DNA from: Saccharothrix sp.
GTDB taxonomy: Bacteria; Actinomycetota; Actinomycetes; Mycobacteriales; Pseudonocardiaceae
Assembly (NCBI RefSeq): GCF_031180885.1
Contig: NZ_JAPSLK010000025.1
Span: 1-64,000 of the forward strand
Direction of reading: 5' to 3'
Length of the DNA: 64,000 bases
Below the pieces are notes generated by a model, which worked only from the letters and a program-made list of their open reading frames with translations, ran no database searches and was not told the DNA's origin. Positions 26,102-34,749 of this stretch are shown here, in pieces. Within the stretch, counting starts at the first letter, position 1. Each line of letters opens with the position of its first letter. The translations under genes and the position numbers were made by a program.

Positions 26102-27250
26102 ATGCCTACTCGCCGTTCACCGTGGATGACCGACGACCTGGACCAGCTCCGGCAGCTCGCCAGGACGTTCTTCGAGAAGGAATCGGTCCCCAACCAGGAG
26201 CGCTGGGCCGCGCAGAAGCAGGTCGACCGGGAGTTCTGGAACAAAGCGGGCGAACTGGGCCTGCTGTGCCTGTCCATCCCGGAGGAGTACGGCGGTGGCG
26301 GCGGCACGTTCGCGCACGAGGCGGTGCTGCTGGAGGAGCAGGCGCGCGCCGGTGACAGCGCGTGGGGCAACAGCGTGCACAGCGGCATCGTGGCGCACTA
26401 CATCAACGCCTACGGTACCGAGGAGCAGAAGCACCGCTGGCTGCCGAAGCTCGCGAGCGGCGAGTTCGTGGGCGCGATAGCGATGACCGAGCCAGGCGGC
26501 GGGTCGGACCTGCAGAACGTCAAGACCCGGGCCATCCGGCGCGACGACGGGTACGTCATCAACGGCTCGAAGACCTTCATCACCAACGGCGCCCAGTGCG
26601 ACCTCGTCATCGTGGTCGCCAAGACCGACCCGGGCCAGGGCGCGACCGGCATCTCCCTGCTGGTCGTCGAGACGGCGTCGACGCCGGGCTTCCGGCGCGG
26701 CCGGGTGCTGGACAAGGTCGGCCTGAAGGGCCAGGACACCGCGGAGCTGTTCTTCGACGACGTCCACGTGCCCGCCGAGAACCTGCTCGGCTCGTCCGAG
26801 GGCCAGGGCTTCATCCAGCTCATGCAGCAGCTCCCGCAGGAGCGGCTGATCATCGCGGTGGCGTCCATCGCGGGCATCGAGGCCGCCGTCGACCTGACCG
26901 TCGACTACGTCAAGGACCGCACCGCGTTCGGCCGGGAGCTGATCAAGTTCCAGAACACCCGGTTCACCCTCGCCGAGTGCGCCACAGAGGCCCGCGTGAC
27001 CAGGGCGTTCGTCGACGAGTGCATCGAGGCGCATCTCGAAGGCAAGCTCGACGTGCCCACGGCGGCGATGGCCAAGTGGTGGTCCACCGAGCGGCTGTGC
27101 CGGGTCGTGGACGAGTGCGTGCAGCTGTTCGGCGGGTACGGCTACATGACCGAGTACCCGATCGCCCGGGCCTGGGCGGACGCCCGCGTCCAGAAGATCT
27201 ACGGCGGGACGAACGAGATCATGAAGGAAATCATCGCGAGGTCGCTCTAG
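26102..27250 (+). CDS. Acyl-CoA dehydrogenase
   Basis: 382 residues. FAD-dependent acyl-CoA dehydrogenase that introduces the trans-2 double bond. Signature stretches: AIAMTEPGGGSDLQNVKTRA, NGSKTFITNGAQCDLVIVVAKT, DRTAFGRELIKFQNTRF and QLFGGYGYMTEYPIARAWADARVQKIYGGTNEIMKEIIARSL. The catalytic Glu is in the YGGTNEIMKE region. The start at ATG 26102 fits family length; ATG 26126 is possible. The stop overlaps the start of the next gene. The gene is divergent from the GNAT-fadA-fadB group. Confidence 0.94.
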   Translation: MPTRRSPWMTDDLDQLRQLARTFFEKESVPNQERWAAQKQVDREFWNKAGELGLLCLSIPEEYGGGGGTFAHEAVLLEEQARAGDSAWGNSVHSGIVAHYINAYGTEEQKHRWLPKLASGEFVGAIAMTEPGGGSDLQNVKTRAIRRDDGYVINGSKTFITNGAQCDLVIVVAKTDPGQGATGISLLVVETASTPGFRRGRVLDKVGLKGQDTAELFFDDVHVPAENLLGSSEGQGFIQLMQQLPQERLIIAVASIAGIEAAVDLTVDYVKDRTAFGRELIKFQNTRFTLAECATEARVTRAFVDECIEAHLEGKLDVPTAAMAKWWSTERLCRVVDECVQLFGGYGYMTEYPIARAWADARVQKIYGGTNEIMKEIIARSL

Positions 27251-28380
27251 TGGGCGGGCCGCTGGCGGGGTTGAAGGTGGTCGAGCTGGCCGGGCTCGCG
27301 CCCGCGCCGTTCGGCTGCATGGTGCTCGCGGACCTGGGCGCGGACGTGGTCCGGGTGGACCGGGTGTCCGGCGGGCTGGAGGTGCCCGGCGACGTGCTCG
27401 GGCGCGGCCGGCGGTCCATCGGCGTGGACATCCGCCGGCCCGAGGGCGCGGAGCTGGTGCTCAAGCTGGTGGAGCGGTCCGACGTGCTGGTGGAGGGCTT
27501 CCGGCCGGGCGTGACCGAGCGGCTGGGCATCGGGCCGGCCCAGTGCCTGGCGCGCAACCAGCGGCTGGTCTACGGCCGGATGACCGGCTGGGGCCAGGAC
27601 GGCCCGCTGGCCGACCGGGCGGGCCACGACATCAACTACATCGCCCTGGCGGGCGCGCTGGAGCCGATCGGCCGGGCCGGGCAGCCGCCCACGGTGCCGC
27701 TCAACGTCATCGGCGACTTCGGCGGCGGCGGGCTGCTGCTCGCGCTGGGCGTCCTGGCGGCCCTGTACGAGCGGGAGCGGTCCGGGCGCGGGCAGGTGGT
27801 GGACGCGGCCATGGTGGACGGCGCGGCGCTGCTGACGACGTTCCTGCACGGCATGAAGGCCGCCGGGGCGTGGGGCGGCGAGCGGGGCACCAACCTCCTC
27901 GACGGCGGTGCGCCGTTCTACGACGTTTATGCCACAGCGGATGGAAAGTTTGTCAGCATCGGCGCGCTGGAGGAGAAGTTCTACGCGGATCTCCTGGCAC
28001 TGCTCGGGCTGGCCGACTCGGACGTGCCCAACCGGCACGACCCGGCCCAGTGGCCCGCCCTGCGGGCGCGGATCGCCGAGGCGGTGGCCACCCGGACGAG
28101 GGACGAGTGGGCGGCGCTGGCGGAGGGCAGTGACGCGTGCCTGGCGCCCGTGCTCGCGCCCGACGAGGCGCCGGCGCACCCGCACAACCGGGCGCGCGGG
28201 ACGTTCGTCGAGGTCGGGGGCTTGGCCCAGCCGGGACCCGCGCCGCGCTTCGACCGCACCCCGGCCGGTGCACCGTCCGTGCCGCCCTCGGCGGGGCACC
28301 ACACGAACGAGGTGCTGGCGTCCCTCGGACTGGGTGAAGCGGATATTGCGGAACTGCGACGGTCCGGTGTCGTGGGCTAA
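27250..28380 (+). CDS. Alpha-methylacyl-CoA racemase (CaiB/BaiF family)
   Basis: 376 residues, GTG 27250 overlapping the last base of the previous stop. Residues His126 (AGHDINY), Asp156 (VIGDFGGG) and Glu241 (GALEEKF) fall at the same positions as the catalytic residues known for the Mycobacterium tuberculosis enzyme MCR, which supports both function and start. It epimerises 2-methyl-branched acyl-CoA so that the dehydrogenase encoded just upstream can act. Role: oxidation of branched fatty acids or sterol side chains. Confidence 0.93.
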   Translation: MGGPLAGLKVVELAGLAPAPFGCMVLADLGADVVRVDRVSGGLEVPGDVLGRGRRSIGVDIRRPEGAELVLKLVERSDVLVEGFRPGVTERLGIGPAQCLARNQRLVYGRMTGWGQDGPLADRAGHDINYIALAGALEPIGRAGQPPTVPLNVIGDFGGGGLLLALGVLAALYERERSGRGQVVDAAMVDGAALLTTFLHGMKAAGAWGGERGTNLLDGGAPFYDVYATADGKFVSIGALEEKFYADLLALLGLADSDVPNRHDPAQWPALRARIAEAVATRTRDEWAALAEGSDACLAPVLAPDEAPAHPHNRARGTFVEVGGLAQPGPAPRFDRTPAGAPSVPPSAGHHTNEVLASLGLGEADIAELRRSGVVG

Positions 28381-28768
28381 TGCGAAAAGGGTGCGACTAA
28401 TCGTCCGGAGTGGTGCCGGGAAATGGACGGCCGTGCCTCGGCCCAATGACACACGGTGCGTGTGTCGCGCAAGCGGGTGATGTGCTCTGCGATTGCCGAC
28501 GAGTGGCGGAACCTCGGTGTCCGTGCTGGGGGGAGTGGGGCGAGTGGCCCGCACCCTGGTCATCGGCGGACGCCGGGGACCTCTTGATCGGCCGTTCGGG
28601 TGATGCGGGTCACGGGCCCCGCGTGGCAGCGTGCCTCCCGCTACCCCCGGTCGTGGGATCACGGCGGGTTCTGGGCTCATCGTCCGGGTGAATGAGGGAC
28701 CATGTGGGGTAACACGGCGGGCGCGCGGGCCCGTCACCGCGCACCTGTGAACGGACGGAGAGACACCG
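28381..28768. other. Intergenic region without a recognised gene
   Basis: 388 bases between the racemase and a small membrane-protein gene. I see no conserved coding frame, riboswitch or clear promoter; GC-rich stretches at 28610-28690 may hold the promoter of the small gene. Confidence 0.5.
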
Positions 28769-28930
28769 GTGAACGTCAAGAAGGTGGTGACGCTGGCGGC
28801 CGTCGCGCTGCTGCTGTTCCTCCTGATCACCCAGCCCGACCAGTCCGCCGAGGCGGTCAAGACGGCCCTCGGCTGGCTGCGCCAGGGCGCCGAGTCGATC
28901 ATCACGTTCGTCCGGAGCCTGTTCAACTAG
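28769..28930 (+). CDS. Small single-pass membrane protein (53 aa)
   Basis: GTG 28769 follows GGACGGAGAG at good spacing. The product starts VNVKKVVTLAAVALLLFLLI (one membrane segment at about 6-20), then a polar acidic stretch TQPDQSAEAVKTALGWLRQG and a short amphipathic end SIITFVRSLFN. The segment layout and codon positions look like a real gene. No family recognised. Confidence 0.65.
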   Translation: MNVKKVVTLAAVALLLFLLITQPDQSAEAVKTALGWLRQGAESIITFVRSLFN

Positions 28931-29121
28931 TCCACCTGACAGATCATCAATGGTCTGCTCACCATCCGTGACGGGCTGCCTCCCCCGTTGGACCGTCTGG
29001 GTGGAATGAGGGCTATAACGTGCTGGTAACAGGGTTTTTGACAAACCAGGGTCTAGCGGTTGCCGGTACCCGCTAATACGGTGCGCTGCATTGGCTGATC
29101 TTCGACCGACGAGGAGGCAGA

Positions 29122-29610
29122 ATGGTCGAGGACTCCGGAGTCGACGAGCTGCTGCGGCAGTGGGCGGCCGAGCGCTCGGACGACGCCGAGCTGCGCGAGG
29201 TGAACCGGATCAAGGACGAGTGGCTGGCCGAGGCCCCGCCGTCCGCGCCGGGCATCCCCGTGCAGCGGGCGAACGGCGGACCGCGGGGGCTGGTGAAGGT
29301 CGAGTCCGCGGACCCGGCCTACGTCGCGGCGATGCGGAAGCGGGCGCCCGAGGTGCCCGAGGTCCTGCTCGCCGCCGCCGCGAGCTACTGGCAGCTCGTG
29401 GGCGACCTGTCCGAGGCGGAGGCGTGGTGGGACGCGGGCATCAGCCCGTTGGACCAGCGCGCCCTCGACTACCGGGCCGCCGGGCTCACGCCCGCCGACC
29501 TGGGACGTCGGCTCGGGCCGATGACGGTGCTCCAGCACCTGCGTCGGGGCAGTGCGGCGGCCTGGTGCGTGGCCAGGTTGCAGCGGCAGCGCCGGGACGG
29601 CGTTGCGTGA
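29122..29610 (+). CDS. Hypothetical cytoplasmic protein, 162 aa
   Basis: ATG 29122 follows a strong GAGGAGG. The protein is acidic at its N-terminus (VDELLRQWAAERSDDAELREVNRIKDEWL), with a helical middle and a basic C-terminus (LQRQRRDG). The central SYWQLVGDLSEAEAWWDAGISPLDQRALDYRAAGLTPADLGRRLG suggests a helical protein with a short ligand- or DNA-binding turn. No membrane segment or known domain. It ends before a perfect hairpin. Confidence 0.7.
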   Translation: MVEDSGVDELLRQWAAERSDDAELREVNRIKDEWLAEAPPSAPGIPVQRANGGPRGLVKVESADPAYVAAMRKRAPEVPEVLLAAAASYWQLVGDLSEAEAWWDAGISPLDQRALDYRAAGLTPADLGRRLGPMTVLQHLRRGSAAAWCVARLQRQRRDGVA

Positions 29611-29618
29611 TGTCGAAC

Positions 29619-29640
29619 GCGCCACGCGCGAGCGTGGCGC
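29619..29640 (+). terminator. Perfect 9-bp hairpin
   Basis: GCGCCACGC (29619-29627), loop GCGA, GCGTGGCGC (29632-29640), 8 bases after the preceding stop. Confidence 0.65.
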
Positions 29641-29771
29641 AGCGCAAGGGCGTCGCGCGGTGAGGGCGCGGCGTGGTCGGGACTAGCGTGATCCGGGAGG
29701 GCGGGCTCCTGTGCGGGGAGCCCATCCCGGTTGGCGGTCGCCTTGTCGGTGGCCCGAAGTACTCTTGAGGC

Positions 29772-30296
29772 GTGACCACCCCTCCTCCCCGCGAGGTCGC
29801 GTCGGTAGGTCGAGACTCATCCGACGACGATCACGCTTTTCGATCCGCGGCGGATCAGGCTCGAACTGCCGACCCCCGGGCGACCTCGCCGCGCGAGCGG
29901 GGCGAGCGCAATTGGACACCGGTGGCGATCGGCGCTGTGTGCTTGCTCTCGCTGGTGGTGTGCTGCGGGCTCGCGTACTGGCAGTGGGAGCGGTTCTCGC
30001 AGGCCGGTGGGACGTTCCAGAACCTCGGCTACGTCTTCCAGTGGCCCCTGTTCGGCCTGTTCCCGGCCTTCATGGTGTGGCGGATGCGCAAGCTCGCCGC
30101 CCAGCGCAGGGCCGAGGACGCCGCCGCTGTGGGCGCCGACACGTCCACGCAGGTGGTCGGGGAGCCGGTGCCGGCCGCTCAGGAGCCGGTCGTTACCGTG
30201 GAGCCCGTCAGGACACCCGCGCACGACGACGAGGACGACGAGCTGGCGGCCTACAACCGCTACCTCCGCGAACTCCACGCGCGGGACCAGCGGTGA
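29772..30296 (+). CDS. Two-pass membrane protein carrying an in-frame palindromic insert
   Basis: 174 residues from GTG 29772. Residues 7-41 (REVASVGR..DHAFRS..RATSP) are encoded by a palindromic repeat also found in the metallophosphoesterase at 39422-40741. After it come two membrane segments, about 48-69 (TPVAIGAVCLLSLVVCCGLAYW) and 84-102 (YVFQWPLFGLFPAFMVWRM), and a charged, acidic C-terminal tail. Function unknown. It is followed closely by a DUF3817 gene on the same strand. Confidence 0.75.
   Translation: MTTPPPREVASVGRDSSDDDHAFRSAADQARTADPRATSPRERGERNWTPVAIGAVCLLSLVVCCGLAYWQWERFSQAGGTFQNLGYVFQWPLFGLFPAFMVWRMRKLAAQRRAEDAAAVGADTSTQVVGEPVPAAQEPVVTVEPVRTPAHDDEDDELAAYNRYLRELHARDQR
29790..29892 (+). 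repeat. In-frame palindromic repeat, copy A
   Basis: The outer arms are GCGAGGTCGC (29791-29800) and GCGACCTCGC near 29880-29889. The inner imperfect arms flank a core GATCACGCTTTTCGATC (29829-29845). The element is read through in frame by the gene starting at 29772. Copy B is at 40293-40393 on the other strand. Confidence 0.8.
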
Positions 30297-30317
30297 GCGA
30301 AGGCGGTCGGTAGGGCG

Positions 30318-30620
30318 ATGAGCGGTGCGTTGGGCCGGTTCCGGTTCATGGCTTACGTGGTCGGTGTGGGCCTGCTCCTGCTCGTGGCGGCGATGCTGGT
30401 CAAGTACGTGGGCGACAGCGACGGCATGATGAAGGTCGTCGGCCCGGTGCACGGCTTCCTGTACGCGATCTACCTCGTCATCACGGTCGACCTGGCGCTC
30501 AAGGCGCGCTGGTCGCTCAAGGGCACGGCCCTGGTGCTGCTCGCGGGCACGATCCCGTTCGTGTCCTTCTACGCCGAGCGCAAGGTCGTGGAGAGCGTCC
30601 GCCTCGAGCGCGCCCTGTGA
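30318..30620 (+). CDS. DUF3817 integral membrane protein
   Basis: 100 residues with three membrane helices (about 10-28, 40-60, 67-86) and the DUF3817 pattern: FRFMAYVVGVGLLLLVAAMLVKYV, then GPVHGFLYAIYLVITVDLALKARWSLKGT and PFVSFYAERKV. Common in actinobacteria, role unknown. It lies 21 bases after the preceding membrane-protein gene. Confidence 0.9.
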   Translation: MSGALGRFRFMAYVVGVGLLLLVAAMLVKYVGDSDGMMKVVGPVHGFLYAIYLVITVDLALKARWSLKGTALVLLAGTIPFVSFYAERKVVESVRLERAL

Positions 30621-30656
30621 CCGTGTCGACCGGGTCTGTGTCGACCGGACCCGTGT

Positions 30657-30686
30657 TGACTGGTCTGGCCAGGCACAACTAGCGTC
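30657..30686 (+). promoter_or_regulatory. Promoter of the glycine-cleavage leader
   Basis: TTGACT (30657-30662), an 18-base spacer and TAGCGT (30681-30686), placed about 30 bases before the first riboswitch stem. Confidence 0.6.
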
Positions 30687-30718
30687 TGGCGGTACCAACT
30701 GAACACGGCCGTCGATGT

Positions 30719-30915
30719 CGCGCGGGAGAGTCCCCACGCACCACGGGGCGCCGAAGGAGCAACTCCTCCCCGGAATCTCTCAGGCACCGTCACCGCGCAG
30801 ACGAAGGCAACTCTGGAAAGCAGGCGCCCGGCGCCTCGCCCACGGTGCAAGCCGCCCTCGCCGACGTGCGGGGTCGCGGTGAAGCTCTCAGGCTCATGAC
30901 AGAGGGGGAGGCTCA
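30719..30915 (+). ncRNA. Tandem glycine riboswitch
   Basis: The leader carries the glycine-aptamer signature. Aptamer 1 has CGGGAGAGTCC, CGCCGAAGGAGCAA, AATCTCTCAGGCA, then CAGACGAAGGCAACTCTGG. Aptamer 2 follows with ACGGTGCAAGCCGCC, GGTGAAGCTCTCAGG and a closing GACAGAGGGGGAGG. It precedes gcvT by about 100 bases, the usual position in actinobacteria. Glycine binding is expected to turn on the glycine-cleavage and serine genes. Confidence 0.93.
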
Positions 30916-31014
30916 CTCGGACGAGGAGTCTCGATGGACCGTGTCATCCTTCGTAGCGGCAGGCCGACCCACCCGGTCGGCGACGCTGCCGTGCCCGCCT
31001 TCAGGGAGGACCCC

Positions 31015-32115
31015 GTGGAAACCCGCCGGACGCCGCTGCACGCCGAGCACGAGGCGCTGGGCGCCCAGTTCACCGACTTCGCGGGCTGGCGGATGCCGCT
31101 GCGCTACGACAGCGAGCTGGCCGAGCACCACGCCGTGCGCACGTCGGCGGGCCTGTTCGACCTGACCCACATGGGTGAGATCGTGTTGACCGGCCCGCAG
31201 GCCGGCGCCGCGCTCGACCACGCCCTGGTCGGCCACGCGTCCGCGATCGGCGTCGGCCGCGCCCGCTACACCATGATCTGCCAGGCCGACGGCGGCGTGA
31301 TCGATGACCTGATCGTGTACCGCACCGGTGACCAGGAGTACCTGGTCGTCGCCAACGCCTCCAACGCGGCCGTCGTCTTCGACGCCCTGAAGGAGCGCGC
31401 CGAGGGCTTCGACACCACCGTCGAGGACAAGTCCACCGACTACGCGTTGCTGGCCGTGCAGGGCCCCAAGGCGGTCGCCATCCTGGAGGGCCTGACCGAG
31501 ACGGACCTGTCGAAGGTCAAGTACTACGCCTCCTACCCGACCGAGGTGGCCGGCAAGCCCGCGCTGCTGGCCCGCACCGGCTACACCGGCGAGGACGGCT
31601 TCGAGCTGTTCCTGGCCCCGGCCGACGCCCCGCACGTGTGGCAGGCGCTCCTCGAAGCGGGCAAGCCGCACGACCTCAAGCCGGCCGGCCTGGGCTGCCG
31701 CGACACCCTGCGCCTGGAGGCCGGGATGCCGCTGTACGGCAACGAGCTGAGCACCTCCCGCACGCCCTACCACGCCAACCTGGGCCGCGTGGTGAAGCTG
31801 GACAAGCCGGGCGACTTCGTCGGCCGCGAGCCGCTGGCCAAGGTGGCCGAGGCGGGCGTCGAGGCCAAGCTGGTCGGGCTGAAGACCGAGTCCCGCCGCG
31901 CGCCGCGCCACGGGTACGCCGTGCTGGACGTCGACGGCACGGCCATCGGCGAGGTCACCAGCGGCGCGCTGTCGCCGACGCTGGGGTACTCGGTGGCGAT
32001 GGCGTACGTGCCGCCCGCGCACGCCGAGCCCGGCACCAAGCTGTCCGTCGACGTCCGGGGCCGGCAGGAGCCCGTGGAGGTCGTCGCCCTGCCGTTCTAC
32101 AAGCGCAACTCGTAG
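31015..32115 (+). CDS. gcvT: Aminomethyltransferase (glycine cleavage T protein)
   Basis: 366 residues from GTG 31015 after GGGAGGA (an in-frame ATG at 30934 is a less likely start). The T protein transfers the methylene group from the aminomethyl-lipoyl H protein to tetrahydrofolate. The family patterns are present: [35 protein letters not shown] and [13 protein letters not shown], with [19 protein letters not shown]. It is expressed with glyA 13 bases downstream under the glycine riboswitch; gcvP and gcvH are not in the window. Confidence 0.96.
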   Translation: METRRTPLHAEHEALGAQFTDFAGWRMPLRYDSELAEHHAVRTSAGLFDLTHMGEIVLTGPQAGAALDHALVGHASAIGVGRARYTMICQADGGVIDDLIVYRTGDQEYLVVANASNAAVVFDALKERAEGFDTTVEDKSTDYALLAVQGPKAVAILEGLTETDLSKVKYYASYPTEVAGKPALLARTGYTGEDGFELFLAPADAPHVWQALLEAGKPHDLKPAGLGCRDTLRLEAGMPLYGNELSTSRTPYHANLGRVVKLDKPGDFVGREPLAKVAEAGVEAKLVGLKTESRRAPRHGYAVLDVDGTAIGEVTSGALSPTLGYSVAMAYVPPAHAEPGTKLSVDVRGRQEPVEVVALPFYKRNS

Positions 32116-32128
32116 GGAGAGGTCCCAC

Positions 32129-33394
32129 ATGTCCGAGCACTTCAACACCTCCCTCGCGGAGTTCGACCCCGAGGTCGCCGACGCGGTCGCGGCCGAGCTG
32201 CGCCGGCAGCAGGGCACGCTGGAGATGATCGCGTCGGAGAACTTCACGCCGGTGTCGGTGCTCCAGGCGCAGGGCTCGGTGCTGACCAACAAGTACGCCG
32301 AGGGCTACCCGGGCCGCCGCTACTACGGCGGGTGCGAGAACGTCGACGTCATCGAGCGGCTGGCCATCGCGCGGGTCAAGGAGCTGTTCGGCGCGGGCTA
32401 CGCCAACGTGCAGCCGCACTCGGGCGCGCAGGCCAACGCGTGCGCCATGTTCGCCCTGCTCCAGCCCGGTGACACCATCCTGGGCCTGGACCTGGCGCAC
32501 GGCGGCCACCTGACCCACGGCATGCGGATCAACTTCTCCGGCAAGCTCTACAACGTCGTGCCCTACCACGTGTCCGATGTGGACGGGCGGGTGGACATGG
32601 CCGAGGTCGAGGCGCTGGCGCAGGAGCACCGGCCGAAGCTGATCGTGGCGGGCTGGTCGGCCTACCCGCGGCAGCTGGACTTCGCGGAGTTCCGCCGGAT
32701 CGCCGACTCGGTGGGCGCGTACCTGCTGGTGGACATGGCCCACTTCGCCGGTCTGGTGGCGGCGGGCCTGCACCCGAGCCCGGTGCCGCACGCCCACGTC
32801 GTCACGACGACGACGCACAAGACCCTCGGCGGCCCGCGCGGCGGCGTGATCCTGACCAACGAGGCGGACCTCGCCAAGAAGATCAACTCGGCGGTGTTCC
32901 CCGGCCAGCAGGGCGGTCCGCTGGAGCACGTGATCGCGGGCAAGGCGGTGGCGTTCAAGCACGCCGCGTCCCCGGAGTTCGCCGACCGCCAGCGCCGCAC
33001 GGTCGAGGGCGCGAAGATCCTCGCCGACCGGCTGTCCCAGCCCGACGCGGCGGCCGCCGGCGTGAAGGTGCTGACCGGCGGCACGGACGTGCACCTGGTG
33101 CTGGTCGACCTGGTGAACTCGGAGCTGGACGGCAAGCAGGCCGAGGACCGGCTGCACGAGGTGGGCATCACGGTCAACCGCAACGCCGTCCCGAACGACC
33201 CGCGCCCGCCGATGGTCACCTCGGGCCTGCGCATCGGCACCCCGGCGTTGGCCACGCGCGGCTTCGGCGCGGCGGACTTCGCGGAGGTCGCCGACATCAT
33301 CGCGACCGCTTTGCAGCCTTCCGCCGATCTCGCTGAGCTGCGTTCGCGGGTCGAGGTGCTGGCCGCGAAGCACCCGCTCTACCCCAACCTGTAA
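32129..33394 (+). CDS. glyA: Serine hydroxymethyltransferase
   Basis: 421 residues, PLP enzyme that interconverts serine and glycine with tetrahydrofolate. Patterns: [38 protein letters not shown], the PLP-Lys motif [16 protein letters not shown] near 222-237, and the C-terminal [14 protein letters not shown]. It forms an operon with gcvT, joining glycine cleavage to serine synthesis and one-carbon supply. Confidence 0.97.
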   Translation: MSEHFNTSLAEFDPEVADAVAAELRRQQGTLEMIASENFTPVSVLQAQGSVLTNKYAEGYPGRRYYGGCENVDVIERLAIARVKELFGAGYANVQPHSGAQANACAMFALLQPGDTILGLDLAHGGHLTHGMRINFSGKLYNVVPYHVSDVDGRVDMAEVEALAQEHRPKLIVAGWSAYPRQLDFAEFRRIADSVGAYLLVDMAHFAGLVAAGLHPSPVPHAHVVTTTTHKTLGGPRGGVILTNEADLAKKINSAVFPGQQGGPLEHVIAGKAVAFKHAASPEFADRQRRTVEGAKILADRLSQPDAAAAGVKVLTGGTDVHLVLVDLVNSELDGKQAEDRLHEVGITVNRNAVPNDPRPPMVTSGLRIGTPALATRGFGAADFAEVADIIATALQPSADLAELRSRVEVLAAKHPLYPNL

Positions 33395-33409
33395 GGGTGC
33401 GACCTCGCC

Positions 33410-33483
33410 GACCCGCCGGAGGCGGGTCAATTCAACACAGCGCATGACATGACCCCCGGCCCAACCCCAGGCCGGGGGTCATG
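33410..33483. terminator. Two hairpins between glyA and the convergent lipoprotein gene
   Basis: First: GACCCGCC-GGA-GGCGGGTC (33410-33428), followed by AATTC. Second: ACATGACCCCCGGCC (33446-33460) pairing with its complement at 33469-33483 across an 8-base loop. Both are perfect. The sequence around the first (GCGACCTCGCC, CAATTCAAC) resembles the tail of the in-frame palindromic repeat. Confidence 0.8.
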
Positions 33484-33494
33484 TTCTTGGGGAT

Positions 33495-34154
33495 TCAGGC
33501 TCCTGAGGGAACCGCCACACCGGGCGGCAGGCACTCCACGTTGCGCTTGCCGTCGGGCTGCACGACGAACCACGTGCCGCCCACGCCCTGGCCCTTCCAC
33601 TGGCCCGGCGCCTCGTCCTTCGAGTACGTGTACAGCGCCCAGCCCGCCAGCGTCACCTGCTCGGTCCCGTCGGCCCGCTTCACCGTGCCGACCAGCGCCG
33701 GGTCGACGCCCTCCAGCTTCGGCGCGCCGTTGGCCAGCAGCGGCGGCCAGGTCTCCGCGCACTTGCCCTCGCAGTTGGACTTCGGCGGGTTCGGCGTGTC
33801 CTTGTCGAACCGGTACAGCGTGCGGCCGTCGCCGTCCTGCACGACATCGCCCATCTTCGGCACGCTCTTGGCCACCAGCGTGACGCCCGGCCCGGACGGC
33901 GCGGGCGCGGCCTGGCCGGCCGGGGTCTCCTCGGTCGTTTCGGCGGCGGGTTCCTGCTGCTCGGCGGGGGTCTCCGCGGCCGGAGGTGCCGGTGGGACGT
34001 CCCCGTAGTCGGCCTGCGCGGCGGCGCCCACCTGCTCGGTCTGCGCGACGTTCGTGCCCTGCACGCCGACCGCGTTGGAACTCCACATGACCAGCGCGAG
34101 CACGGCCGCCATGCCACCCGCTGCGGCGATGGCGATGCGGTTTCGTCGGATCAC
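33495..34154 (-). CDS. Secreted repeat protein (Lipoprotein_15-like, COG4315)
   Basis: 219 residues. GTG 34154 is chosen because GGAGGAG lies 6 bases before it; TTG 34160 would be too close. An N-terminal hydrophobic segment (AIAAAGGMAAVLALVMW) anchors or exports it, followed by a Pro/Ala/Glu-rich linker. The C-terminal domain has the two secreted-repeat motifs: DGRTLYRFDKDTPNPPKSNCEGKCAETWPPLL and TLAGWALYTYSKDEAPGQWKGQGVGGTWFVV. This domain is widespread in actinobacterial envelopes; role unknown. Confidence 0.88.
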   Translation of the reverse strand: MIRRNRIAIAAAGGMAAVLALVMWSSNAVGVQGTNVAQTEQVGAAAQADYGDVPPAPPAAETPAEQQEPAAETTEETPAGQAAPAPSGPGVTLVAKSVPKMGDVVQDGDGRTLYRFDKDTPNPPKSNCEGKCAETWPPLLANGAPKLEGVDPALVGTVKRADGTEQVTLAGWALYTYSKDEAPGQWKGQGVGGTWFVVQPDGKRNVECLPPGVAVPSGA

Positions 34155-34267
34155 ACTCAACTCCTCCTCGATGGCGTCGGTCGCTCACCGACGATTACGG
34201 CCCGGTCACGGGCGCGGTTCAGCGGCGGCCCAAGACAGGGGCTCCGGCGCGGTTAGGAGGAGTGCGG

Positions 34268-34708
34268 TCAGGACTGGAAGGTGACCACGTAGACGGTCAC
34301 GTCCTCGGGGTGGCCGAGGTCCACCATGACCTTGCGGTTGCCGTCGATCACCCCGGCGACCTTCGTCGCCTTGTCCGGGTGCCACGTGCCGCTGTCCGGG
34401 AAGTCCTTGTCGGTGATCGTGCGCTGGTCCGGCACGGCCGCCTCGAACCCGCTGTTGGCCAGGAACCTCGGCACGGCGGACGCGGGCATCCGCAGTTGCG
34501 CCATCACCCGGCTCTCCAGCCCGCCGCTGAGCGACGTGCGGGCCGCCGACAGCAGGACCGTGCCCGAGGGCAGGCGGACCCCGGCGTTGGCCTCCAGTTC
34601 GGCCGCGGACTGGGGGCTGGTGGAGTCGGGCAGGAACCGGTCGTCGGCCGACCCGGACGACGAACACCCGGCCACCACCAGGGCCGCGGCGAGCCAGACC
34701 AGACGCAT
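34268..34708 (-). CDS. Putative lipoprotein, unknown function
   Basis: 146 residues. A lipoprotein signal MRLVWLAAALVVAGCSSSGS has Cys15 as the lipidation site. The mature part is unrecognised; it has no cysteines and includes VLLSAARTSLSGGLESRVMAQLRMPASAVPRFLANSGF, which may be an amphipathic helix region. It is divergent from the peptidase gene with only 41 bases between the starts. Confidence 0.8.
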   Translation of the reverse strand: MRLVWLAAALVVAGCSSSGSADDRFLPDSTSPQSAAELEANAGVRLPSGTVLLSAARTSLSGGLESRVMAQLRMPASAVPRFLANSGFEAAVPDQRTITDKDFPDSGTWHPDKATKVAGVIDGNRKVMVDLGHPEDVTVYVVTFQS

Positions 34709-34749
34709 GGCCCGCAGACTAGCCGCCGCCGCCCGCCTAGGCTGTCCCG

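Noticed and set aside
28600-28760. Possible riboswitch before the 53-residue gene
   Set aside because: GC-rich and able to fold, but no match to glycine, cobalamin, TPP, SAM, c-di-AMP or other consensus that I can recognise.
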